In this document: positions 17,740-26,604 of the stretch, piece by piece | How positions within the stretch are numbered: position 1 is the first letter of the stretch | Layout: every line of letters starts with the position of its first letter | Origin: Alphaproteobacteria bacterium | Lineage (GTDB): Bacteria > Pseudomonadota > Alphaproteobacteria > UBA2966 | Assembly: GCA_030740435.1 (NCBI GenBank) | Contig: JASLXG010000145.1 | Location: forward strand, 1-38,174 | DNA: 38,174 bases | Direction: 5' to 3' | Program-made: the position numbers and the translations under genes | Notes under the pieces: model-generated | The model's database searches: none | What the model saw: only the letters and a program-made list of their open reading frames with translations | What the model was told of the DNA's origin: nothing

Positions 17740-18999
17740 ATGGATTTCGAGTATTCGGAGCGCACCAGGGAATTACAGTTTCGCCTGCGCGACTTCATGG
17801 AGCGCTACGTCGTGCCCCACATTCCCCAATGGCACCGCGAGGTCAAGGCCGGCCAGCGTCATCCTGATGTGGTTCGGGACCTCAAGGCCCTGGCCAAGGA
17901 CGAGGGGCTGTGGAACCTCTTCCTGCCGGGCTTGCGCGAGGACGAGCCGGGGACGCGCGTTTCGAACCTGGAATATGCCCCGCTGGCCGAAATCATGGGC
18001 CGCATCCATTGGGCCTCCGAGGTCTTCAACTGCAACGCCCCCGATACCGGCAACATGGAGCTTCTGCACATGTTCGCCAACGCCGAACAGCGCGAACAGT
18101 GGCTGTTGCCGTTGCTCGAAGGCGAAACGCGGTCGTGCTTCGCCATGACCGAGCCCGACGTGGCGTCGTCGGATGCCACCAACATCCAGACCATCATCCG
18201 GCGTGAGGGCGAGGACTACATCGTCAACGGGCGAAAATGGTTCATCACCAACGCCGCCCACCCCAACACGCGTCTCGTTATCGTGCTGGGCCTCAGCGAT
18301 CCCGACGGCCCCTCGCATAGCCGCCATTCCCAGATCCTGGTACCCATCGATGCGCCGGGGCTGGAGATCGTGCGCGACATCCCGATCATGCATCACTATG
18401 CGCCGGAGGGTCAGTGCGAGATCGTCTTTCGTGACGTGCGCCTGCCGGCGGCCAACTTGTTGGGCCAGGAAGGCGATGGGTTCCTGATGGCCCAGGCGCG
18501 GCTGGGGCCGGGCCGCATCCACCACTGCATGCGCTCGATCGGCCAGTGCGAGCTGGCGCTGGAGCTGATGCGCGAGCGCGCCCTGGACCGCCGGGCCTTT
18601 GGCAAACCCATTGCCGAGCAAGCCAACATCGCCGAGTGGATCGCGCGTTCGCGCCTGGAAATCGAACAGGCCCGGCTGCTGGTGCTCAAGACCGCCTGGA
18701 TGATCGACAACCTGGGCGCCAAGGCGGCGCGCCAGGAGATTGCGCTGATCAAGGTGCTGGTGCCCAAGCTGCAAACCACGGTGATCGACCGCGCCATCCA
18801 GATCTTCGGCGCCATGGGCCTCAGCCCCGATACGCCCTTGGCTTATCTTTGGACCTGGGGCCGGGCGCTCGAGATCCTCGACGGCCCCACCGAGGTGCAT
18901 CTGCGCACCATCGCGCGCTACGAATTCAACGCCGCCAAGGAAACCCTGGGCGAGGCCGCCGCCTACATGCTGCCGCCCGAGGCCTTGATGGCGGAGTAG
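17740..18999 (+). CDS. Acyl-CoA dehydrogenase family protein (ACAD10/11-like)
   Basis: FAD-dependent alpha,beta-dehydrogenase of an acyl-CoA, 419 aa. The middle domain carries [16 protein letters not shown] and [16 protein letters not shown]; the C-terminal domain carries [22 protein letters not shown] and the [17 protein letters not shown] and [17 protein letters not shown] segments. The last is typical of the ACAD10/11-type branch. AAGGA precedes the ATG. It is divergent from deoB and convergent with the GST-like gene (6 bp between stops). Chain-length preference cannot be read from the sequence. Confidence 0.9.
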   Translation: MDFEYSERTRELQFRLRDFMERYVVPHIPQWHREVKAGQRHPDVVRDLKALAKDEGLWNLFLPGLREDEPGTRVSNLEYAPLAEIMGRIHWASEVFNCNAPDTGNMELLHMFANAEQREQWLLPLLEGETRSCFAMTEPDVASSDATNIQTIIRREGEDYIVNGRKWFITNAAHPNTRLVIVLGLSDPDGPSHSRHSQILVPIDAPGLEIVRDIPIMHHYAPEGQCEIVFRDVRLPAANLLGQEGDGFLMAQARLGPGRIHHCMRSIGQCELALELMRERALDRRAFGKPIAEQANIAEWIARSRLEIEQARLLVLKTAWMIDNLGAKAARQEIALIKVLVPKLQTTVIDRAIQIFGAMGLSPDTPLAYLWTWGRALEILDGPTEVHLRTIARYEFNAAKETLGEAAAYMLPPEALMAE

Positions 19000-19005
19000 G
19001 CGGGC

Positions 19006-20013
19006 TCAGCCGTCTTTTAGGTAGGCCAAACAGCCGCTTTCATCGAGCAGCGCTTCGAGGCGGTCCTGGCTGGCCGGATCTAGCACTTCGTAGAGCGCCC
19101 GCAAGCGCTCAAAGCAGCGCGCCTGGTACTTGTAGGTGCCTTGGCTGAAGGGCTGGCCGTCGATCTCCAGCGTCATGGTCTCGGCTCCGGCGGCGAAAGC
19201 CTCCGCGTTGGCTCGCAGAAACGGAAAATAGATCTTGCCGGCCAGCTCCAGCAGCTCGCCAATGGTCCCGGCGGGCTCGTCCGCCCATTCGCCCTCGACG
19301 CCCGAGGCATCGTCGGTACGGCGCAGCCAGTCGTAAAGCCGCTGCGCCTGGGCGCGCATGATCGCCGCCGGCACGGGGTCTATGGCGAGCTGCTGGAGCT
19401 GGCCGAAAAGGGCAAAATCGGCGAGCGTCGGGCGGCTTCCGAAAAGGTAGGGCTGGGCCGCCAGGTGGCGTTCCAAAATGTCGATCAGGCTGAGGTAGCT
19501 GCCCTCGATCACGGGTGCGTTCTCGGGCGTGCAACCGACCAGCGGCATGCGCTCGATCTGGCGTTTTGAAATCCCCTCCGCCAGCGCCTCGAGCTCGCCT
19601 TCGGCACCGGCCACCAGCATGTCGCCGGCCAGCCAGCGGCCGCAATAATCGATGCAATCGGCGTAGGCCCAGCGGTAGTGGAACATGGCTTTTGTGAACC
19701 ACTCATCCGCCATGTCTTCGATCAGGTGATTGAGAAAGCCGAGCACCGGATCGGGTGGCAACACCGAGCGCTGGCCCGGGTGGCGTTCCTCCAGAAGATG
19801 GGCGAGCGGCGTCGAATCGACATGGAAACTGCCGTCCTCGGGGAGTTGCAGGATGGGGATCAGCGGCGGCTTGACGTCGATCTTGCGCCGGCTGGTGCGG
19901 GGCGAGCCCATCTCCCAGACGAAATCGAGGCGGCGGTAGCGCATCAGCGCCCGCATCTTCAGCGAATAGGGAGAGGCCGGCATGCCGATCAGGACGTAGG
20001 CGGTGTCACTCAT
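19006..20013 (-). CDS. Glutathione S-transferase-like protein
   Basis: The 335-aa protein begins with a thioredoxin-like GST N-domain: VLIGMPASPYSLKMRALMRYR, then PLIPILQLPEDGSFHVDSTPLAHLLEE, which contains the cis-Pro and Glu/Asp-Ser glutathione-binding pattern (only partly quoted here as ILQLPEDGSFHVDSTPLA). A helical C-terminal domain follows, with LFGSRPTLADFALFGQL as the N-capping box. It is longer than typical GSTs (about 200-230 aa) owing to an extended helical C-terminus. The start MSDTAYVLIG has AGGAGAG upstream; an ATG at 20091 would overlap the divergent neighbour. No catalytic Cys is obvious at the first helix (SPYS). Substrate unknown. Confidence 0.82.
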   Translation of the reverse strand: MSDTAYVLIGMPASPYSLKMRALMRYRRLDFVWEMGSPRTSRRKIDVKPPLIPILQLPEDGSFHVDSTPLAHLLEERHPGQRSVLPPDPVLGFLNHLIEDMADEWFTKAMFHYRWAYADCIDYCGRWLAGDMLVAGAEGELEALAEGISKRQIERMPLVGCTPENAPVIEGSYLSLIDILERHLAAQPYLFGSRPTLADFALFGQLQQLAIDPVPAAIMRAQAQRLYDWLRRTDDASGVEGEWADEPAGTIGELLELAGKIYFPFLRANAEAFAAGAETMTLEIDGQPFSQGTYKYQARCFERLRALYEVLDPASQDRLEALLDESGCLAYLKDG

Positions 20014-20082
20014 GGTGGCTCTCCTGATCGCCGGAACTGATGTGCTAGGTTTGGCTTTTTTTCGCAGCGGCTGGCCAAAACC

Positions 20083-21285
20083 ATGAACCAATCATCCGAT
20101 CTCGGCAACCTCTCGCCCAACGCCTTCGCCCTCAGCGACGAACAGATGGTGCTCCGCGACGAGGCCCGGCGCTATTTCATGGCCCAGTTCTTTCCCCTGC
20201 AGGCGCGCATGGACGACGAGAGCTGGTGGCCCGAAGAGGCCTTTCCCACGCTTGGCGGCATGGGCTACCTGGGCCTTACCATCCCCGAGGAATACGGCGG
20301 CTCGGGCCTCGATTACCTCACTGCCGGCCTCATCTCCGAGGTCATGGCCGAGGCCAACCCGGCCATCGCCTGGTCGGCCACCGGCCACAGCAACCTCTGC
20401 CTCGATAATATTTTCAGGAACGGCAACGAGGCCCAGCGGCGCAAGTACGTGCCCAAGATGTGCACGGGCGAATACGTCGGTGCCCTGGCCATGACCGAGC
20501 CCGGCGCCGGCACCGATGCTATCGGCTCGATGCGCTCGCGGGCCCGGCTGGACGGCGATCATTACATTCTCAACGGCGGCAAGATCTTCATCTCCAACGG
20601 CCCCATCGCCGACGTCATGCTGGTCTACGCCAAGACCGATCCAGACGCCGGCAACCAGGGCGTCTCGGCTTTCATCGTCGAGAAGGACTTCCCCGGCTTC
20701 TCGGTGGCCCAGAAGCTCGACAAGATGGGCTATCGCGGCAGCCCACTCGGCGAATTGGTGTTCGAGGACTGCAAGGTTCCGGCCGAGAACCTGCTGGGCC
20801 AGGAGAACCGCGGCGTGGCTGTGATGATGAGCGGCCTCGACATGGAACGCGCCTACGTCACGACGATTAGCCTGGGTACGGCTCAGCGGGCGCTGGACAT
20901 CTCCATCGAATACGCCAAGACGCGCGAGCAGTTCGGCAAGCCGATTGCGTCGTTCCAACTGATCCAGGCCAAGCTGGCCGAGATGTACATCCGCCTCGAG
21001 GCCGCCCGCACGCTGGCCTACCGCGGCCTGGCCGCCTGCGCCGCTATGGACACCCGCGAGGCCGGACGCGGCGACATCCACAAGCTGGCGGCCGCCTCGG
21101 TCCACTTCGCCGCCGAGGCCGCGACGACCATCATGGACCACGCCGTACAGATCCACGGTGGCGGCGGCTACATGCGCGACACCGAAGTGAACCGCCTCTA
21201 CCGCACCGCAAAAATCATGGAAATAGCCGCCGGCACGCAGGAGATCCGCAAGTTGATCATCGCCGGGGAGCTGTTGAAGGACTGA
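20083..21285 (+). CDS. Acyl-CoA dehydrogenase (isovaleryl-CoA dehydrogenase-like)
   Basis: A 400-aa FAD enzyme with the complete acyl-CoA dehydrogenase fold. Signatures include LTIPEEYGGSGLDYLTAGL, ALAMTEPGAGTDA, ILNGGKIFISNGPIADV, REQFGKPIASFQLIQAKLA, and QIHGGGGYMRDTEVNRLYR. The SGLDMERAYV motif places a Glu where isovaleryl-CoA dehydrogenases have their catalytic base, suggesting a branched-chain or similar substrate. No liu-type carboxylase, hydratase or lyase genes are adjacent, so its role in leucine catabolism is unproven. It is divergent from the GST-like gene (69 bp). Confidence 0.9.
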   Translation: MNQSSDLGNLSPNAFALSDEQMVLRDEARRYFMAQFFPLQARMDDESWWPEEAFPTLGGMGYLGLTIPEEYGGSGLDYLTAGLISEVMAEANPAIAWSATGHSNLCLDNIFRNGNEAQRRKYVPKMCTGEYVGALAMTEPGAGTDAIGSMRSRARLDGDHYILNGGKIFISNGPIADVMLVYAKTDPDAGNQGVSAFIVEKDFPGFSVAQKLDKMGYRGSPLGELVFEDCKVPAENLLGQENRGVAVMMSGLDMERAYVTTISLGTAQRALDISIEYAKTREQFGKPIASFQLIQAKLAEMYIRLEAARTLAYRGLAACAAMDTREAGRGDIHKLAAASVHFAAEAATTIMDHAVQIHGGGGYMRDTEVNRLYRTAKIMEIAAGTQEIRKLIIAGELLKD

Positions 21286-21318
21286 GGGGCGGGAGCGATA
21301 TTACTAATATTAATGGCG

Positions 21319-21355
21319 TTAATGGCATTAATGAGAACCTTGTTAATGCCATTAA
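21319..21355. terminator. AT-rich perfect inverted repeat between convergent genes
   Basis: TTAATGGCATTAA at 21319-21331 is the exact reverse complement of TTAATGCCATTAA at 21343-21355, with an 11-nt loop. Further TTAATGGC copies precede it (21301-21320). The stretch is strikingly AT-rich for this genome and lies between the convergent stops of an acyl-CoA dehydrogenase and an MFS gene. Termination is likely but there is no clear T-tract, and protein binding is possible instead. Confidence 0.55.
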
Positions 21356-21371
21356 TTTCGACAAAAACCGG

Positions 21372-22580
21372 TCAGTGACCGCGCCCGCGCTCGGTCCACC
21401 AGATGATGAGCAGCGCCGCCGCGCCGAAAACCGCGAAGCCGCCCACCAGCGGCAGCAGCGTGTCGTCGTAGGCTTGGCCCACCAGCATGCCCAGCGGCAC
21501 CGAGATCAGCGACGAAAGCGAGCCCACCACGGCGGCGCCCAGGCCGGCGATGTGGCCCAAGGGCTCCATGGCGAGCGCATTGATGTTGCCGAAGACCAGG
21601 CCCAGGAAGAAAAAGGCGATCATGAAATAGGCCATGGCCGCCCACAGCGGCGGATCGCCGAACAGCAGCACGATCACCAGAAAAATCCCCGTGACGATGC
21701 TGAAGGCGATCAGTCCGCTGCGGCTCAGCCGCCGCATGCCCAGGCGCATCACCAGGCGGGCATTCAAGAGCGTGGCGGCGCCGATGGCCAGGGCGATGGC
21801 GCCGAAGTAGAAGGGAAACAGCGGCCCCAAACCGTAGTGCTGCTGAAAGAGCTGGGGCGCCGAATTGAGATAACCGAGGAAGCCGGCGAAGACCATGCCG
21901 GCCACCAGGGTGTAGCCCAGCGCCACCCGGTTGCTGAGAATTTCCTTGAGCGCTGCCGCCAGGCGCCGGGCCGACACCGGCGAACGCCGCTCGGGCTCCA
22001 GGGTCTCGGGCTGGCGGGCCGAGAACCAGCACCAGACGATCAGGGCCCAGGCCAGAAAGCCCCAGAAAATGCCGCGCCAGTCGGCGAGCAAAAGAATGCC
22101 CTGGCCCAGTATCGGCGCTATCGCCGGCACCAGGATGAAGACGGCCATGACGAACGACATCACCCGGGCCATGGCGCGGCCCGAGTACTGGTCGCGTACC
22201 ACCGCCACCATGACCACGCGGGGGCCGGCGACACCGAGGCCCTGCAAAAAGCGCCCGGCCAGCACCAGCGGCAAGTTGGGCGCCACGATACAGATCAGGC
22301 AGCCGCTCAGGAACAGCACCATGCCGACGTGGATGGGCGGCCGCCGGCCCAGGCTGTCGGAAAGCGGGCCGTAGATCAGCTGCCCCAGCGCCATACCCAG
22401 CAGCAGCGCCGTCACCACCAATTGGCTCTGGTTGGGGTCCGCCACCTTGAGGTCAAGGCCGATCTCCGGTAAGGCCGGCAGCATGGCGTCGATCGACAGC
22501 GCCACCAGCGATATGGTGGCCGCCGTCAGCGCCACGAACTCAGCAAAGCCGAGCCTCGGCCCTTTGTCGTCAGAAGCCAT
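21372..22580 (-). CDS. MFS drug-resistance exporter, Bcr/CflA-like
   Basis: A 402-aa inner-membrane protein with about 12 hydrophobic segments. Motif A between helices 2 and 3 reads GPLSDSLGRRPPIHVG, and GRFLQGLGVAGPRVV fits the DHA1 (Bcr/CflA) exporter pattern in helices 4-5. A cytosolic loop rich in Arg/Glu separates the halves. The chosen ATG (MASDDKG) precedes TM1; in-frame ATGs further upstream lie inside the divergent arfB coding region. Its start codon overlaps the arfB start (CATG). The weak GGTGAT is the only SD-like sequence. Substrate unknown. Confidence 0.88.
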   Translation of the reverse strand: MASDDKGPRLGFAEFVALTAATISLVALSIDAMLPALPEIGLDLKVADPNQSQLVVTALLLGMALGQLIYGPLSDSLGRRPPIHVGMVLFLSGCLICIVAPNLPLVLAGRFLQGLGVAGPRVVMVAVVRDQYSGRAMARVMSFVMAVFILVPAIAPILGQGILLLADWRGIFWGFLAWALIVWCWFSARQPETLEPERRSPVSARRLAAALKEILSNRVALGYTLVAGMVFAGFLGYLNSAPQLFQQHYGLGPLFPFYFGAIALAIGAATLLNARLVMRLGMRRLSRSGLIAFSIVTGIFLVIVLLFGDPPLWAAMAYFMIAFFFLGLVFGNINALAMEPLGHIAGLGAAVVGSLSSLISVPLGMLVGQAYDDTLLPLVGGFAVFGAAALLIIWWTERGRGH

Positions 22581-23001
22581 GATCACCATCACCGACAGCA
22601 TCGCCATTGCCGAGCACGAGATCGAGGAGAGCTTCGTGCGCGCCTCGGGCCCGGGCGGGCAGAACGTCAATAAGGTGGCGACGGCGGTGCAACTGCGTTT
22701 CGATCTGCGTCATTCGCCCTCGCTGCCGGCCGAGGTGCGGGCCCGGGCCGAGGGCCTGGCCGGCCGGCGCCTGACCAAGGAGGGCGTCATCGTCATCACG
22801 GCGGCGCGCTACCGCACCCAGGAACGTAACCGCGCCGACGCCCTGGCGCGCCTGGTGGCGCTTCTCCAGCGCGCCGCCGAGCCGCCGCGGCCCCGCCACC
22901 CCACGCGTCCCAGCCACGCCTCGCGCCGCCGCCGCCAGGACGCCAAGATCCGCCAAAGCACCCTCAAGCGCCGCCGCGCCACCCCGTCGGAGGATGACTG
23001 A
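22579..23001 (+). CDS. arfB: Peptidyl-tRNA hydrolase ArfB (YaeJ-like ribosome rescue factor)
   Basis: Releases stalled peptidyl-tRNA from ribosomes lacking a codon in the A site. The 140-aa length is standard. The catalytic GGQ is at residues 26-28 in RASGPGGQNVNKV, preceded by EIEESFVRA as in E. coli ArfB. The last 30 residues are strongly basic (Arg/Lys-rich), matching the tail that enters the empty mRNA channel. The ATG at 22579 gives the expected N-terminus; an in-frame ATG at 22432 would lie within the divergent MFS gene. No SD is visible, and the start overlaps that of the divergent MFS gene. Confidence 0.92.
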   Translation: MITITDSIAIAEHEIEESFVRASGPGGQNVNKVATAVQLRFDLRHSPSLPAEVRARAEGLAGRRLTKEGVIVITAARYRTQERNRADALARLVALLQRAAEPPRPRHPTRPSHASRRRRQDAKIRQSTLKRRRATPSEDD

Positions 23002-23016
23002 AGGCGGGACGGCACT

Positions 23017-23805
23017 TCAGCCAAGATAGTCCCGGGCCCAGCCGAGACCAGCGAGCGTGCCCTGTCGCGGCCGGTATTCGGCACCGACCCAGCCCTCGTA
23101 GCCCAGCCCGTCGATGTGGTCGAGCAGGAAACGGTGATTGCTCTCGCCCAAGTCCGGCTCATGGCGTTCGGGCACCCCGGCGATCTGGAAGTGGCGGATC
23201 AGGTCCCAATAGGCGCTGATGTTGCGGGCCACGTCGCCTTCCATGATCTGGGTGTGGTAGAGATCGAACTGGAGCCCCAAGTTGTCGCTGCCCACGGCCT
23301 CGATGAGGCGCCGGGCATGGTCCAGGCGGCTGAGGAAATAGCCCGGCTGGTCGCGGACGTTGAGCGGCTCGACCAGCGGCCGCACGCCGCGCTTGGCCCC
23401 CAGCTCCGCCGCCTTGCGCAAATTGGCGACAAAGGTGGCTTCCATTTCGGCCAAGTCGGCGTCTTCGGCCCCGGCGGGGATTTTGCCCGCCATGACGTGA
23501 AGATGGGGACACTTCAGCGCCTCGGCATAGTCGAGCGCCAACTCCAGGCCGGCCCGGAAATCGGCCTCCCGGCCCGGCAGGGCACCAAAGCCGCGCTCGC
23601 CGGCCTCGAAGTCACCGGGCGGCAGGTTGAAGAGCACCTGGCGCAGGCCGTGCTCGGCCAGGCGTTCGGCAATGTCGGCCGCCGGCCAGTCATAGGGGAA
23701 GAGGAATTCGACGCCCTTGAATCCAGCCTCTGCTGCCGCCGCGAAGCGATCAAGAAAGTCGTGTTCGGTAAACAACAGGCTGACGTTGGCGGCCAGTTTG
23801 GGCAT
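23017..23805 (-). CDS. otnI: 2-oxo-tetronate isomerase (OtnI), hydroxypyruvate isomerase family
   Basis: TIM-barrel sugar isomerase-like protein of 262 aa. N-terminal KLAANVSLLFTEHDFLDRFA, the metal-binding EPLN (VRPLVEPLNVRDQPGYFL), QFDLYHTQIMEGD, and the terminal GAEYRPR all match the Hyi/OtnI family. The divergent neighbour is an OtnK-type kinase. In characterised pathways OtnI and OtnK act together in D-threonate/D-erythronate breakdown, so OtnI is preferred over plain hydroxypyruvate isomerase. The decarboxylase OtnC and the first dehydrogenase are not in the window. A weak AGGCTG lies upstream of the ATG. It converges on arfB. Confidence 0.85.
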   Translation of the reverse strand: MPKLAANVSLLFTEHDFLDRFAAAAEAGFKGVEFLFPYDWPAADIAERLAEHGLRQVLFNLPPGDFEAGERGFGALPGREADFRAGLELALDYAEALKCPHLHVMAGKIPAGAEDADLAEMEATFVANLRKAAELGAKRGVRPLVEPLNVRDQPGYFLSRLDHARRLIEAVGSDNLGLQFDLYHTQIMEGDVARNISAYWDLIRHFQIAGVPERHEPDLGESNHRFLLDHIDGLGYEGWVGAEYRPRQGTLAGLGWARDYLG

Positions 23806-23882
23806 GGTGACAGCCTATCACTTCTTACCGCACCACCGGAATCGGCTAGAATCGAAAGCAGGCCACCACGGGAAGCCGGAAT

Positions 23883-25145
23883 ATGTACCTGGGTTGCATT
23901 GCCGACGACTCGACCGGAGCCACCGACCTTGCCAATACCCTGGTCAAACAAGGCCTGCGCACCATCCAGCTGATCGGCGTGCCGGCTGCCGGACGGGCCA
24001 TACCGGACGCCGAGGCCGTGGTGGTGGCGCTGAAATCGCGCACCGCGCCGCCGGACCAGGCGGTCGGCGAATCGCTCTCGGCCATGAACTGGCTGCGGGC
24101 GGGCGGGGCGGAACAGATCTTCTTCAAGTACTGCTCGACCTTCGATTCCACGCCTGCCGGCAACATCGGTCCGGTGGCCGACGCTTTGTTGGCCGAACTC
24201 GGTTCCGACTTCTCCATTGCCTGCCCGGCCTTTCCCACCGTTGGGCGCACCATCTACCAGGGGTTGCTTTTCGTGGGTCCGGTGCTGCTCAACGAATCGG
24301 GCATGCAGGACCATCCCCTGACGCCCATGACCGACGCCGACTTGGTGCGGGTGCTGGAACGCCAAACCGAGGGCGCGGTGGGGCTGGTGAATTACGGCGA
24401 GGTCGATGCGGGCCCCGCAGCCATCCGGGCTGCCTTCGATCGCCTGCGCCACGAGGGCAAGCGCTACGCCATCGTCGATGCCCTCAGCGACCGCCATCTT
24501 TTCGACATCGGCGCGGCCTCGGCCGACTTGGCCCTGGTCACCGGCGGCTCGGGCCTGGCCATGGGCTTGCCGCAGAACTTCCGCGCCCCGGGGGATTTGG
24601 CGGCCGGCAACGCGGCGGCGCTACCGCCGGCGGGCGGCCATGGCGCGGTGATATCGGGAAGCTGCTCGTTGGCCACGCTCGCCCAGGTGGCCCATTTTCG
24701 CGACCAGGGCGGGCCTGTCTTCGTGATCGATCCGCTGGCCATCGCGGCCGGCGAGGACGTGGCGGCGGCGGCCCTGGGTTGGGCCGAAGGGCGGCTCGCA
24801 GATGGGCCTCTGTTGGTGGCGGCCGGTGCCCCGGCCGAGGCCGTGGCCCGGGTGCAGGCGGAGCTCGGCCGGCAGCGCGCCGGCGAACTGGTCGAGGGCG
24901 TACTGGCCGACATTGCCCGGGGGCTGGTCGAGCTGGGCGTCCACCGCCTGGTGGTGGCCGGCGGCGAGACCGCCGGGGCGGCCCTGGCGGCGCTGGAAGT
25001 CGCAGGCCTGCGGATCGGCGGCGAGATCGATCCCGGCGTGCCCTGGACCCGGAGCCTCGATCACGACGATCTTTTTCTCGCCCTCAAGTCGGGCAATTTC
25101 GGCGGCCCGGATTTCTTCCTCAAGGCCTTCGAGGTGTTGGGTTAG
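23883..25145 (+). CDS. otnK: 3-oxo-tetronate kinase (OtnK), four-carbon acid sugar kinase family
   Basis: A 420-aa member of the DUF1537 four-carbon acid sugar kinase family, phosphorylating 3-oxo-tetronate before decarboxylation to a triose phosphate. The N-domain opens with GCIADDSTGATDLANTL and contains KYCSTFDSTPAGNIGP. The C-domain has VISGSCSLATLAQVAHF, VVAGGETAGAALAAL and the ending LALKSGNFGGPDFFLKA, all family hallmarks. GGAAG precedes the ATG. Divergent from otnI by 77 bp, a likely shared regulatory gap. Its stop codon overlaps the stop of the convergent lyase gene. Confidence 0.92.
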   Translation: MYLGCIADDSTGATDLANTLVKQGLRTIQLIGVPAAGRAIPDAEAVVVALKSRTAPPDQAVGESLSAMNWLRAGGAEQIFFKYCSTFDSTPAGNIGPVADALLAELGSDFSIACPAFPTVGRTIYQGLLFVGPVLLNESGMQDHPLTPMTDADLVRVLERQTEGAVGLVNYGEVDAGPAAIRAAFDRLRHEGKRYAIVDALSDRHLFDIGAASADLALVTGGSGLAMGLPQNFRAPGDLAAGNAAALPPAGGHGAVISGSCSLATLAQVAHFRDQGGPVFVIDPLAIAAGEDVAAAALGWAEGRLADGPLLVAAGAPAEAVARVQAELGRQRAGELVEGVLADIARGLVELGVHRLVVAGGETAGAALAALEVAGLRIGGEIDPGVPWTRSLDHDDLFLALKSGNFGGPDFFLKAFEVLG

Positions 25146-26035
25146 GACGCGCCCTCGATCTCGGCTGCCATGGCCAGCACGTGGCGGGCCTGCTTGAGGT
25201 GCGGCATGTCAAGCATCTTGCCGTCCAGACCGACGGTGCCGAGGCCGGGGTTCTGCTCGAACGCTTCGACCACGCGCCGGGCCTGGGCGATCTCGTCGGC
25301 TGAGGGCGTGAAAGCCCGGTTGATCACTTCCGCCTGGGCCGGATGGATGGCGATCTTGCCGACAAAGCCGGCGCGCCGGTCGCGCAGGCATTCCGCCTCC
25401 AGGCCCTCGAGGTCGCGGAAGTCGACGAACACCACGCCCACCGGCTGGGCCCCGATGGCCCGCGCCGTGGCCAGGCAGAGAGACTTGGCCAGCAGATAGG
25501 GGTCGTCGTAATCGCCGCTCGCGGGGTTGCGGTTGTCGCTGGCGCCAAGGGCGGCGGCCAGGTCTTCTCCGCCCCAGGTCATGGCCACCAGGCGCGGGGT
25601 CAGGCCCTCCAGGTAGGTATGGAAGGTGAGCAGCGAGGCCGCGGTCTCGGTTGCCACGCAGTGGATCTTGGTGGCGCCTTGCTCCAGGCCCTCGCGGGTC
25701 TCCAGGGCCGCGAGGTAGTGGTCGAGCGCGTTGACGTCGGCCGCCGAATAGGTCTTTGGCAGCACGATGCCGTCGGGCGCCCCCGGCATCACCGCCGCCA
25801 GGTCGGGAAGCGCCATATCGCCATCGAGCGGATTGATGCGCACCCAAAGCTGCTGGCGCGCGCGATCAGGTTCGGCCTTGAGATAGGCCTGAACCATGTC
25901 GCGGGCGATCTCTTGGCGGTCGTCGGCGACGGCGTCCTCGAGGTCGAGGATCAGCGCATCGGCTTCGTTTCCGCGCGCCTTCTCCAGCTTGCGTTCGCTG
26001 TCGCCGGGCACAAACAGCCAGGAGCGGATGATCAT
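25142..26035 (-). CDS. CitE-like CoA-ester lyase (HpcH/HpaI aldolase family)
   Basis: A 297-aa TIM-barrel lyase that cleaves (or forms) malyl-, beta-methylmalyl- or citramalyl-type CoA thioesters. Signatures are LFVPGDSERKLEKA, ALILDLEDAV, WVRINPLDG, IVLPKT, VATETAASLL and AMTWGGEDLAAALGA; the Asp/Glu residues in these bind Mg. The start MIIRSWLF overlaps the stop of the upstream MaoC gene (ATGA), so the two form one unit. A hydratase followed by a lyase resembles mesaconyl- or itaconyl-CoA hydratase plus citramalyl/malyl-CoA lyase. Exact substrate is inference. Confidence 0.88.
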   Translation of the reverse strand: MIIRSWLFVPGDSERKLEKARGNEADALILDLEDAVADDRQEIARDMVQAYLKAEPDRARQQLWVRINPLDGDMALPDLAAVMPGAPDGIVLPKTYSAADVNALDHYLAALETREGLEQGATKIHCVATETAASLLTFHTYLEGLTPRLVAMTWGGEDLAAALGASDNRNPASGDYDDPYLLAKSLCLATARAIGAQPVGVVFVDFRDLEGLEAECLRDRRAGFVGKIAIHPAQAEVINRAFTPSADEIAQARRVVEAFEQNPGLGTVGLDGKMLDMPHLKQARHVLAMAAEIEGAS

Positions 26036-26484
26036 GACGGCTGTTTCATGATGAGACCGGTGCGGACGCAATAGGCGATTTCCTGGTCCCGCTGGTTGAA
26101 GCCGAAATGCTCGAACGTGACGATGCCGTCACGAGGCCGCGATTTGCTCTCGCGCATGGCCTGGATGCGCGTCAGCGCCCGGATGGTGTCGCCGTGAAAG
26201 ACGGGATTGGCGAAGCGCACGTCGGTCATGCCGAGATTGCCCAGCGTAGTGCCCAACGTGGTGTCGCCGACGGTAATGCCGACCACCAGGCCCAGCGTGA
26301 ACAGGCTGTTGACGATGCGTTGTCCGAATTCGGTCTGCTTGGCGAACTCCTCGTCCAAATGCAGCGGTTGCGGGTTGTGGGTCATGGCGCAGAACATGAT
26401 GTTGTCCATCTCCGTCACCGTGCGGGTCAGCGGGTGATTGAACTCCATGCCGATTTCGAATTGCTCGTAATAAAGGCCTGCCAT
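26032..26484 (-). CDS. MaoC-like acyl-CoA hydratase (hot-dog fold)
   Basis: A single hot-dog domain of 150 aa, probably hydrating an enoyl-CoA for the lyase encoded downstream. The hydratase region reads CAMTHNPQPLHLDEEFAKQTEFG (key part HNPQPLHLDEEFA), followed by IVNSLFTLGLVVGI. In R-specific hydratases the catalytic pair is Asp-x4-His; here the His is kept but the Asp position reads Asn, as in some MaoC relatives linked to CitE-like lyases. AAGGA lies upstream. Stop and downstream start overlap (ATGA). It is divergent from the small ORF at 26605. Confidence 0.85.
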   Translation of the reverse strand: MAGLYYEQFEIGMEFNHPLTRTVTEMDNIMFCAMTHNPQPLHLDEEFAKQTEFGQRIVNSLFTLGLVVGITVGDTTLGTTLGNLGMTDVRFANPVFHGDTIRALTRIQAMRESKSRPRDGIVTFEHFGFNQRDQEIAYCVRTGLIMKQPS

Positions 26485-26604
26485 TTCGCCCCGTCCTTTC
26501 CAGCTCGCGAGGGATGGCCACAGGGTGGCGGTTTTTGTGACCCTCCGCCAATCCTTTTGTGCCCGGCGTTGGAGTGGTTAGCCGATTTGGCGTAGACTAA
26601 GGCC

